Assembly: GCA_947374105.1 (NCBI GenBank)
Contig: CANCAO010000010.1
Span: 1 to 14,346 of the forward strand
Direction: 5' to 3'
DNA from: Comamonadaceae bacterium
GTDB taxonomy: Bacteria > Pseudomonadota > Gammaproteobacteria > Burkholderiales > Burkholderiaceae_C
Length of the DNA stretch: 14,346 nucleotides
Both the position numbers and the translations under genes were made by a program. Positions 1 through 5,829 of the stretch are shown piece after piece. Within the stretch, counting starts at the first letter, position 1, and the number at the start of each line of letters is the position of its first letter. The notes below the pieces were generated by a model. The model saw only the letters and a list, made by a program, of their open reading frames with translations. It did not search any database and was not told the origin of the DNA.

Positions 1-732
1 CTAGACCGACCGAACGAAAAACTGATTGAGTTACTACTGAGCGCACGCACGGCCCGAACCTTGGGCGCAACGCACTTGACTCTGATTGCCCCCTATCTGG
101 CCTACATGCGCCAAGACATCGCATTCCAGCCGGGTGAGGCGGTAAGCCAGCGCATCATCGGCAACTTTCTGGCCGACCTGTTTGATGCCGTCATCACGGT
201 GGACCCTCACCTGCACCGTATTGCAACCCTGGAAGAAGCGATACCCGTCCCCAACGCTACCGTACTCAGCGGCGCACCCATGCTTGCTGACCTCATCAAT
301 CAACGCCGACCACAGCCCTTGCTGGTGGGGCCTGACGAAGAATCTGCCCAATGGGTGGCTAAGGCTGCTGCGCGACAGGGGTTTGACTATGCAGTGTGCC
401 GTAAAGTGCGCTATGGTGACAAAGAAGTCTCGATTGAGCTACCTGCCGCAACCGTGGCAGGACGTGCTGTCGTCTTACTGGACGATGTGGCCAGCAGCGG
501 CCACACCCTTGCCCAGGCCGCACGCCTACTGATCACAGCCGGTGCGGCCACGGTCGATGTCGCCGTGACCCATGCCCTTTTTGCCGAGGGCGCTGTGCCA
601 CTCATCAAAGCAGCAGGAGTGAGCGAGATCTGGAGTACCGATTGCATCCCCCACCCGAGCAACGCTGTACAGATGGCTGCGTTGATCGCAGCAGCCTTGC
701 TAAAACAATCAACCATGGAATCCGCCACATGA
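1..732 (+). CDS. Ribose-phosphate pyrophosphokinase, archaeal-like (5' truncated by window)
   Basis: Likely makes PRPP from ribose 5-phosphate and ATP in the cytoplasm. The reading frame is open from base 1, so the gene starts upstream; 243 C-terminal residues are visible, and roughly 50-70 N-terminal residues are probably missing compared with ~300-residue family members. Visible motifs, in order: PYLAYMRQD and PGEAVSQR (ATP-site region), VDPHLHR (metal/nucleotide region), CRKVRYGDKEV (catalytic flexible loop) and LLDDVASSGHTL (PRPP-binding loop with the two acidic residues). The PYxxYxRQDxxFxPGEaxS pattern and the KVRxGDKEV loop resemble archaeal/class III enzymes more than the E. coli Prs type. 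The PRPP loop reads SSG where TG is usual. The stop codon overlaps the start of the next gene (ATGA), so the two are translationally coupled. The family is clear; synthase activity rather than another phosphoribosyl reaction is inferred. Confidence 0.85.
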   Translation, partial: LDRPNEKLIELLLSARTARTLGATHLTLIAPYLAYMRQDIAFQPGEAVSQRIIGNFLADLFDAVITVDPHLHRIATLEEAIPVPNATVLSGAPMLADLINQRRPQPLLVGPDEESAQWVAKAAARQGFDYAVCRKVRYGDKEVSIELPAATVAGRAVVLLDDVASSGHTLAQAARLLITAGAATVDVAVTHALFAEGAVPLIKAAGVSEIWSTDCIPHPSNAVQMAALIAAALLKQSTMESAT

Positions 733-1592
733 AATCTCCGAACGATCTGAGTACACGCACTTTGGCAGACGCCTGGACTGACCTGAAAGCTCACGCTGAC
801 GCGGGTATTCCACTAGAAGCTGACGCCTACCGCTTGGCGTTTGCCGACCCCGAATTTTTGCTGCGCCGCGAGACCCGCGCTATTCGCCTGCAACTTGAAA
901 TGCTCAAGCCCGAGATGGACCAGCAAGCCCTGGGGATCGACAACACCGTCGTGGTATTCGGTAGCGCTCGTTTTTTGCCGCCGGATGAAGCCCAGCAGCA
1001 ACTGGAGTTAGCCCAGAAAAGTGGCAACGCGCAAGCACTGAAACTGGCCGAGCGAGAAGTCAGAAACGCCCACTACTACGAGCAAGCTCGGCAGTTTGGT
1101 CGACTGGTGGCAGCGCATAGTGAGAAGCTGCCGCACAAGAACAAAATGTTCATATCCACGGGGGGCGGCCCCGGCATCATGGAGGCCGCCAACCGGGGAG
1201 CACATGACTTGGGTGCGCTCAACATCGGGCTCAATATCGCACTGCCCTTTGAGCAATCAGCCAACCCCTATATTTCGCCTGAGCTGAACTTCAAGTTTCA
1301 CTACTTCGCAATTCGCAAAATGCACTTCATGATGCGTGCTAAAGCTTTAGTGGCGTTCCCGGGTGGCTTTGGCACATTGGATGAACTGTTTGAAATTCTC
1401 ACCCTGGTGCAAACCGGCAAGTCCGAGGCCGTACCCATCGTTTTGTTCGGTTCGAGTTATTGGAAGCGTCTGATCAACTTTGATGTGCTTGTTGAAGAAG
1501 GTGTCATCTCAGCTAAGGATCTCAAGCTCTTCGTGTTCGTCGATGAACCGCAGGCTGCGTGGGATGCTATTCGGGATTTTTATCGGCTTTGA
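729..1592 (+). CDS. LOG-family (TIGR00730) nucleotide 5'-monophosphate phosphoribohydrolase
   Basis: 287 residues. LOG/lysine-decarboxylase-like Rossmann proteins hydrolyse nucleoside (or cytokinin riboside) 5'-monophosphates to base plus ribose 5-phosphate. Both signatures are present: GGGPGIM at residues 145-151 and PGGFGTLDE at 211-219. The core domain (about 70-285) follows a ~70-residue helical N-terminal extension that is absent from classic ~190-residue LOG proteins. An insert rich in Gln and Glu (about 85-115) lies between the first strand and the GGG motif. The start at 729 is chosen because its ATG overlaps the upstream TGA; earlier in-frame starts run deep into the upstream gene. 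Close homologues of this length have, from memory, often been mislabelled as cytochrome d oxidase subunit II; there is no membrane segment here. It is coupled to the pyrophosphokinase, which would consume its ribose-5-phosphate product. True substrate unknown. Confidence 0.9.
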   Translation: MKSPNDLSTRTLADAWTDLKAHADAGIPLEADAYRLAFADPEFLLRRETRAIRLQLEMLKPEMDQQALGIDNTVVVFGSARFLPPDEAQQQLELAQKSGNAQALKLAEREVRNAHYYEQARQFGRLVAAHSEKLPHKNKMFISTGGGPGIMEAANRGAHDLGALNIGLNIALPFEQSANPYISPELNFKFHYFAIRKMHFMMRAKALVAFPGGFGTLDELFEILTLVQTGKSEAVPIVLFGSSYWKRLINFDVLVEEGVISAKDLKLFVFVDEPQAAWDAIRDFYRL

Positions 1593-1622
1593 ATCAGCAC
1601 TCTGCACAACGCACGATTATTT

Positions 1623-2186
1623 TCAGTTGCGCTGCTTGAATTTCGCCTGCCATGCCTCAACCGGCATGAAACTGGGATCGGCTCTGACGATTTTTTCTGT
1701 CTCAGCCCAGATAGCTTCGTCCGTCTTGTTCAGGTCTAGCGGGTCGCCATGGGGTTGTGCTACGTACCACGGCGTGTCCAGGTAAACCTCGACGGTGTTC
1801 TCCTCCGGGTCCATGAAGTAGATGGACATGGCATTGCCGTGGTTGAGGCCGCGCATCTTGGTGGCCCCAAGGCTCAAAGCTCGGGCGCGGGCTTCACGCA
1901 GATGATCCAGCGTGTCCACCATGAACGAAATTTGCATGACGGTGCTGGGCGTTCCAGCAGGTCTGTTTTGTGCCAACACCAGTTGGTGATGCTGTTGCGG
2001 TATGGCGCTCATGAAAGCCAGCATGTAGGGGAAGGTGGAGCCGGGGCCTTTGTCGGTCACGTGCATGCCAAAGACATGCGTGTAAAACTCGATCATCTTG
2101 TCGATGTCGGTGCAGGCGATGCCCATGTGGGACAGGTTGGGGGCATAGCTTGGTGAGTTCATGGGTGTGTTCATGGGTGTGTTCAT
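1623..2186 (-). CDS. VOC-family (glyoxalase/extradiol dioxygenase fold) protein
   Basis: 187 residues with one vicinal-oxygen-chelate module (about 18-140). The paired beta-alpha-beta-beta-beta pattern begins LSHMGIACTDIDKMIEFY and ends with the DPEENTVEVYLD strand. Candidate metal ligands are His20, His66 or His67, and Glu133, placed as in glyoxalase I and type I extradiol dioxygenases. A C-terminal extension (about 140-187, WYVAQPHGDPLDL onward) resembles that of dioxygenase-like VOC proteins. It is the last gene of the FAH/Bug/PF06684/MDR operon, 22 nt after the oxidoreductase, so a ring-cleavage, isomerase or lyase step in that pathway is plausible but unproven. Three in-frame ATGs lie 12 nt apart at the 5' end; the first (2186) has AAGGA about 6 nt upstream and is therefore chosen. 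The gene converges on the LOG gene with 30 nt between them and no visible terminator. Confidence 0.85.
   Translation of the reverse strand: MNTPMNTPMNSPSYAPNLSHMGIACTDIDKMIEFYTHVFGMHVTDKGPGSTFPYMLAFMSAIPQQHHQLVLAQNRPAGTPSTVMQISFMVDTLDHLREARARALSLGATKMRGLNHGNAMSIYFMDPEENTVEVYLDTPWYVAQPHGDPLDLNKTDEAIWAETEKIVRADPSFMPVEAWQAKFKQRN
2151..2186 (-). repeat. Three 12-bp tandem repeats carrying the VOC start codons
   Basis: Read on the minus strand, units 1 and 2 are identical ATGAACACACCC. Unit 3 is ATGAACTCACCA, with two changes. Each unit encodes M-N-(T/S)-P and brings its own in-frame ATG. The repeat therefore multiplies potential start codons without shifting frame. Only the first ATG has a Shine-Dalgarno-like AAGGA at a suitable distance. 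Replication slippage would add or remove four residues upstream of the folded domain. Confidence 0.9.
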
Positions 2187-2208
2187 GGGGCGTCCTTCGT
2201 GGGGCTTG

Positions 2209-3198
2209 TCAGGGTTTGATTACAATTTTTCCAAGGCTTTGCCCCTGATCAAGCAAAGCGTGGGCCGTGGAGATGTCGGTCATTGACATTTCTTGTATAG
2301 GAATAGCTTGAACGCGACCACTGGCCATGAGGTCGATGGCTTCTTGCATCAAACCTCGGCGCACAGCGTTGTGCTCATCAAAGGTGTGCATGGAGAAGGT
2401 TCGCAAGGCCAGGCTTTTGCCCAATAAGGAGCGTAGCGTCTGAAATACATCGGTCGAGGGTGCGCCCTGCACGATGTTGTAGGAAACGACCATGCCCAAG
2501 GGTGCGAGGCAGTGCAGACAAGCGATGAGCGACTCCGCGCCCAAATGGTCAAAGGCGATATCCACCCCCCGACCGACCGTGCAGGCCATCACCTGTTCCT
2601 GCATTTCGGCCGGCTCACGGCTCACGAGATGCGTGACGCCGTTGTTGCGGGCGAATTCGGCCTTCTCTGCGGTAGAGGCTGTGCCAATCACCTGCATCCC
2701 CCGAGCCAGCGCCACTTGCGTGAGCGCACACGCCACACCCCCTGCCGCGCCGGGGATCAGGATGGCCTTGGCTTGGTCGTTGGCCGCACTTCTGAGCAAG
2801 GCCAAGGCCAGTTGAAAATTGGGTAGGCAGACGGCCGCTGCGGGCGCAATGGCATCGGGCAGAAAAAACACCGCTGATGCTGGCACACAGATGTACTCGC
2901 TGTAGCAGCCACCGCGGATGGCCAGCTCTCTGGCGCTGACCAGCACACGCTGGCCCTCTAGCGAAGGATCAACCTCTGGCCCCAGACAGTCCACCACGCC
3001 CGCCATCTCCGTTCCTGGAATGGTTGGCAAGGGCGGCATCCACTTGTACGTGCCTTTGCGGATCAGCACGTCTGCCCGCCCAACACCGATGGCTTGCGCC
3101 TTCACTCGCACTTCACCCGCACGGGGCTGCGGATCGGGCAGCTGAACAAGCTCCAGCACTTCGGGGCCGCCGGTCTGGCGGATCTGGATGGCGCGCAT
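2209..3198 (-). CDS. MDR-superfamily NAD(P)H:quinone-type oxidoreductase (zinc-independent)
   Basis: 329 residues, the usual length for quinone-oxidoreductase-like medium-chain dehydrogenases. The N-terminal GroES-like domain (about 1-120) contains GRADVLIRKGTY and the PTIPGTEMAGVV signature. The Rossmann domain (about 125-260) carries the nucleotide loop PGAAGGVA at 149-156, a variant of the common GAAGGVG. The catalytic-zinc ligands of alcohol dehydrogenases (Cys after G.D, GHE, structural Cys cluster) are absent, so a quinone, enone or enoyl reductase activity fits better than alcohol dehydrogenase. Soluble and cytoplasmic. It starts 2 nt after the PF06684 stop, has no good ribosome-binding site of its own, and is probably translationally coupled. 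Its substrate should be an intermediate of the surrounding operon, which is inference from context. Confidence 0.88.
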   Translation of the reverse strand: MRAIQIRQTGGPEVLELVQLPDPQPRAGEVRVKAQAIGVGRADVLIRKGTYKWMPPLPTIPGTEMAGVVDCLGPEVDPSLEGQRVLVSARELAIRGGCYSEYICVPASAVFFLPDAIAPAAAVCLPNFQLALALLRSAANDQAKAILIPGAAGGVACALTQVALARGMQVIGTASTAEKAEFARNNGVTHLVSREPAEMQEQVMACTVGRGVDIAFDHLGAESLIACLHCLAPLGMVVSYNIVQGAPSTDVFQTLRSLLGKSLALRTFSMHTFDEHNAVRRGLMQEAIDLMASGRVQAIPIQEMSMTDISTAHALLDQGQSLGKIVIKP

Positions 3199-3200
3199 GG

Positions 3201-3779
3201 CTAGCGTTGCCCGTCGTGCACGGCGACGTTTTCCCGCGTCAAACCGCCCAGGCGCGAATGGATTCGCCCCCCGGTGCCCATGACCAGTGCAAACAAGATT
3301 TCATCGGGGCGTGGCGCGTCCTGAAGTCCCACCTCCATCGCGTTGTAGTGGCTGCGCACATAAGAGGCATGGATGTAGTGCAAGGGCACCATCAACCTGT
3401 AGCCGGTGGCAGCAACCGCCTTGGCCGCTGGCACCATGGCCTTGGGCTCACCCAGCACGGCGCGCATGGCCCAACCACCTGCCTCGTGCCATACAGCGCC
3501 ATGCTCCAGCTCGCCGTTGACGCCGACGATGGCCGCCTTGCTATAGACCTCCACATTGGCCTTGCCCAAGGTGTCCACCAGTTCCTGCGCCAGTGTGCTC
3601 CCCAGGGTGCGCAGCTCGGCCATGAAGGGCATCAAGTTTTCCTCATAGCGCCCGGCGTAGGGGTTCTTGATCACCGCGCACGCAGCCGCGAGTTTGAGCG
3701 GCGTAGCCGCCACCGGCCCACCCTCGTGGTAAATGGTTTCGATGGTAAGGCTTCGTTTGCGAATTTGAATCAATGACAT
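3201..3779 (-). CDS. PF06684 'amino acid synthesis' family protein (function unknown)
   Basis: 192 residues spanning the whole family domain. Recognisable stretches are the N-terminal IRKRSLTIETIYHEGG, the central KNPYAGRYEENL, GSTLAQELVDTL, YSKAAIVGVNGELEHGA (about 80-96), and the C-terminal HYIHASYVRSHYNAMEV. The family is named 'amino acid synthesis' without a demonstrated reaction. It has no signal peptide or membrane segment. Invariant-looking His, Glu, Arg and Tyr residues (EHGAVWHE, HYIHASYVRSHY) suggest an enzyme or small-molecule-binding role. Spacing is 7 nt from the Bug gene and 2 nt to the oxidoreductase, so it is firmly inside the operon. From memory, members often sit beside Bug proteins and catabolic enzymes in Burkholderiales. 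I cannot assign a reaction. Confidence 0.85.
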   Translation of the reverse strand: MSLIQIRKRSLTIETIYHEGGPVAATPLKLAAACAVIKNPYAGRYEENLMPFMAELRTLGSTLAQELVDTLGKANVEVYSKAAIVGVNGELEHGAVWHEAGGWAMRAVLGEPKAMVPAAKAVAATGYRLMVPLHYIHASYVRSHYNAMEVGLQDAPRPDEILFALVMGTGGRIHSRLGGLTRENVAVHDGQR

Positions 3780-3786
3780 GGTTTTC

Positions 3787-4755
3787 TCACTGCTTGGGAA
3801 TGTTGGTCTCAGTAACCAGCTTGCTCCAGCGCTGGAGTTCGTTGGCGACCATGGTTTTCATTTCTTCTGGCGTGCTGCCTTTGGCCTCGCCGCCCATGTC
3901 TTTGAGCCTGTCGCGCACCAGCGGCTGTTGCAGTGCTTTGAGGATTTCGGCATTGAGTCGGTCAATGATGGGGCGCGCAACACCCGCAGGTGCCATGAAC
4001 CCCGCCCATGAGCGGGCGTCGTACCCGACAACCCCTTGTTCGGCCACGGTCGGCACATCCGGCATTTCTGGCCAACGCTGGGGGCCTGTCACGGCAATCG
4101 CGCGCAGCTTGCCCGCTTTGATGTTGGCCAAGGCAGCAGTGGGCGGCACGACCACCATGGGCACATCCCCAGCCAACAAAGCGGTCAGCGAAGCTGCATC
4201 GCCCCGGTAAGGAATGTGCACGAGATCGGTCTTGCTGAGCTTGGCCAGCAACTCGCCCGCGAGATGATGGGTGGAGCCAATGCCCGCCGTGCCGTAGGCC
4301 ACGGCGTTCGGTTTGAGCCTGGCCTCGGCCAAGATTTGCGCCAAGGTCTTGATGGGCGAATCTGCCCTGACCACCCAGAGGAAAGGGAAGTAGGTGACGG
4401 TTGAGATCATCTCAAAGTCATCGACGGTTTTGTAGCTGAGTTCCTTGTAAACCGCACCCGCAACAGCATGCCCGCCCGTGGCCAACAGCAAGGTGTAGCC
4501 GTCGGGCTTGGCGCGCGACACGCTGGCCGCAGCGATATTGCCACCAGCGCCTGTTTGGGCTTCGACAATAAAGGCTTGCCCCAGGCTTTTGCCCATCTCT
4601 GCGCTAAGCACACGGGCAATGGTGTCGGCATTGCCACCTGCCGCAAACCCCTGGACGATTTTGATCGGGCGCTCAGGATAGCCTTGCGCACCCGCCAGTG
4701 TCGCGGTCAACCCCAGAACAATGGAACAAACGCACTTCGATAGCTTGAACCGCAT
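3787..4755 (-). CDS. Bug-family (TctC-like) periplasmic solute-binding protein
   Basis: 322 residues from the chosen start. A Sec signal peptide (n-region MRFKLSK, hydrophobic core CSIVLGLTATL) probably ends at AGA, cleaved after residue 23. The mature protein opens with the typical YPERPIKIVQGFAAGGNADTIAR. It then shows GAGGNIAA and PDGYTLLLATGG (ligand loops), GTAGIGSTHHLAGELL and HIPYRGDA, all Bug hallmarks. Family members bind carboxylates or other small organics in the periplasm. No TctA/TctB membrane subunits are nearby, so this is an orphan receptor that either feeds a distant transporter or senses substrate. An ATG 6 nt further upstream (4761) abuts AGGAG with no spacer, so 4755, at 6 nt from AGGAG, is preferred. 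It lies between the FAH gene (75-nt gap) and PF06684 (7-nt gap). The ligand cannot be told from sequence. Confidence 0.92.
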   Translation of the reverse strand: MRFKLSKCVCSIVLGLTATLAGAQGYPERPIKIVQGFAAGGNADTIARVLSAEMGKSLGQAFIVEAQTGAGGNIAAASVSRAKPDGYTLLLATGGHAVAGAVYKELSYKTVDDFEMISTVTYFPFLWVVRADSPIKTLAQILAEARLKPNAVAYGTAGIGSTHHLAGELLAKLSKTDLVHIPYRGDAASLTALLAGDVPMVVVPPTAALANIKAGKLRAIAVTGPQRWPEMPDVPTVAEQGVVGYDARSWAGFMAPAGVARPIIDRLNAEILKALQQPLVRDRLKDMGGEAKGSTPEEMKTMVANELQRWSKLVTETNIPKQ

Positions 4756-4766
4756 GGTCATCTCCT
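4753..4766 (-). promoter_or_regulatory. Ribosome-binding site that decides the Bug-gene start
   Basis: On the minus strand AGGAG (4762-4766) is followed directly by ATG (4759-4761) and, after ACC, by a second in-frame ATG (4753-4755). Initiation needs roughly 5-9 nt between the Shine-Dalgarno element and the start codon. Only the second ATG meets this, at 6 nt. The shorter protein also begins with a more typical MRFKLSK signal n-region. Confidence 0.75.
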
Positions 4767-4793
4767 GTGATGGCTCTTGTGTGGGGAAATTGC

Positions 4794-4812
4794 GCGGGCC
4801 GATCTGACCCGC
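4794..4812 (-). other. Intercistronic hairpin between FAH and Bug genes
   Basis: Within the 75-nt gap the transcript can form a 7-bp GC-rich stem (GCGGGTC with GGCCCGC, one G-U pair) around a 5-nt loop. No U-run follows, so it is not a normal intrinsic terminator. Such hairpins can protect a downstream mRNA segment from 3'-5' decay or partly attenuate transcription. This could uncouple the level of the abundant binding protein from the enzyme gene ahead of it. The stem is directly visible; the role is inference. Confidence 0.4.
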
Positions 4813-4830
4813 ATCGCATTCGAGAACGGC

Positions 4831-5691
4831 TTAGGCCTGGTCAACCACAGGGTTGCGCAGAAGGCCGACGCCCTCGATTTCCACCTCGCACACATCGCCT
4901 GCTTTCATGTAGCGCGGCGGCTTGCGTGCGAAGCCAACGCCAGAGGGCGTACCGGTGGCAATCACGTCCCCTGGAGTCAGCGTGAAGATGGTGGACGCAT
5001 AGTTGATCATCTTGGCAATACCAAAGATCATCTGACCGGTGTCGCTGGACTGAACCACTTCGCCATTCAGGCGCACCTCAAGCTTCAAAGGCCGGTTCGG
5101 CTCGATCTCATCGGCTGTCACCAACCACGGGCCAAAACCACCGGTGGATTCGAAGTTCTTGCCTGACGCAATTTGCTTGGCGTGGAATTGCCACTCACGC
5201 ACACTGCCGTCGTTGAAGATGGAGTACCCCGCGACGTGCTTGAACGCTTCGCTCTCAGGAATGTCGCGCCCGCCCTTGCCGATGATCACGGCCAGCTCGC
5301 CTTCCCAATCCAGCGTTTCTGACACACGCGGGCGCACGATGGGGCCGTTGTGCGGGGTGTTGGCGCGCCACACGCGCAGGAAGATCGGCGGCTCGGCCGA
5401 CAATTCGCGTTGCAGACCGGCCTTGAGAGCCTCCTGGTGGTGATCCATGTAGTTGCGAACGGCACAAATCATCTTCTCGGGCCTAGTGATGGGGCACAAC
5501 AGTTCGACCTGGTCGAACGCCGCCATCGCCTTGCCCTTCGCCAGCAAGGCGTTGCGCTGCTCAAACGCATCACTCCCCACGAAGTCAGCCAGTGTTGACA
5601 GTCCGGTGACGGCGGCCAAGTCAATCACCTGGCCATCGACCACAGCACCCCAGGACTCTTTACCCAGATGTTTGTACGAAATTAGCTTCAT
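4831..5691 (-). CDS. Fumarylacetoacetate hydrolase (FAH) family protein
   Basis: 286 residues. A short N-terminal beta domain (about 1-65, MKLISYKHLGKESWGAVVDGQVIDL) precedes the FAH catalytic domain (about 70-284). Metal ligands are visible as Glu130 and Glu132 in DWEGEL and Asp161 in FNDGS; the 2- and 29-residue spacings are those of FAHD1-type enzymes. Other conserved blocks are GKNFESTGGFGPWLVTADEI and TLTPGDVIATGTPSGVG. Family reactions include C-C hydrolysis of acylpyruvates, decarboxylation of oxaloacetate-like acids and dienoate isomerisation, often the last step of aromatic catabolism. In the NDGSVRE block the final Asp usual in the subfamily is Glu. This is the promoter-proximal gene of the operon; AGGA lies 7 nt before the ATG. 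A TGTGATCACA palindrome sits just upstream of that ribosome-binding site. Exact substrate unknown. Confidence 0.92.
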   Translation of the reverse strand: MKLISYKHLGKESWGAVVDGQVIDLAAVTGLSTLADFVGSDAFEQRNALLAKGKAMAAFDQVELLCPITRPEKMICAVRNYMDHHQEALKAGLQRELSAEPPIFLRVWRANTPHNGPIVRPRVSETLDWEGELAVIIGKGGRDIPESEAFKHVAGYSIFNDGSVREWQFHAKQIASGKNFESTGGFGPWLVTADEIEPNRPLKLEVRLNGEVVQSSDTGQMIFGIAKMINYASTIFTLTPGDVIATGTPSGVGFARKPPRYMKAGDVCEVEIEGVGLLRNPVVDQA

Positions 5692-5705
5692 TTTTTATTC
5701 CTAAA

Positions 5706-5715
5706 TGTGATCACA
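5706..5715. promoter_or_regulatory. Perfect palindrome TGTGATCACA upstream of FAH ribosome-binding site
   Basis: A 10-bp perfect palindrome ending 15 nt before the FAH start codon on the minus strand. It contains CRP-like half-sites but without the 6-bp spacer that CRP needs, so a GntR-type or another regulator is more likely. It may be a second operator or chance. Confidence 0.4.
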
Positions 5716-5774
5716 ACACGCCGCATTTAAGATGCGCACTTGGGTTTTATTTTGTGCATAAAAATACATTTTGA

Positions 5775-5795
5775 GCATAGGTAATTTCCCTATGC
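5775..5795. promoter_or_regulatory. Candidate GntR operator (7-bp arms, 7-bp spacer)
   Basis: Perfect arms GCATAGG and CCTATGC flank TAATTTC. The GCATA core recurs as a direct half-site at 5756-5760. The element lies 35 bp upstream of the regulator's ATG, a natural place for autoregulation. Confidence 0.5.
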
Positions 5796-5829
5796 ATGAA
5801 ATTTATTCAAATCCCGACCCAAAGCTAAA

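Larger units (their letters stand above)
5692..5829. promoter_or_regulatory. Divergent control region of the FAH operon and the GntR gene
   Basis: The 138-bp AT-rich gap carries three inverted repeats: a perfect palindrome TGTGATCACA at 5706-5715; CGCAT-N5-ATGCG at 5722-5736; and GCATAGG-N7-CCTATGC at 5775-5795. A further GCATA half-site lies at 5756-5760. The 5775-5795 element has the 21-bp size and symmetry expected for a dimeric GntR/FCD repressor. The palindrome next to the FAH ribosome-binding site would block the operon transcript if bound. I could not pick convincing -35/-10 pairs for either direction. The repeats are directly visible; the operator role is inferred from the divergent regulator. 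Confidence 0.6.

Noticed and set aside
3024..3776. 250-residue open frame on the plus strand opposite PF06684 and the oxidoreductase start
   Set aside because: Composition is typical of a shadow frame (His, Arg and Gln rich), and it is antisense to two well-supported operon genes.
5706..5715. CRP/Vfr-type site from TGTGATCACA
   Set aside because: The half-sites are directly fused instead of being separated by 6 bp, so it cannot fit a CRP dimer in the usual way; kept only as a general palindrome.
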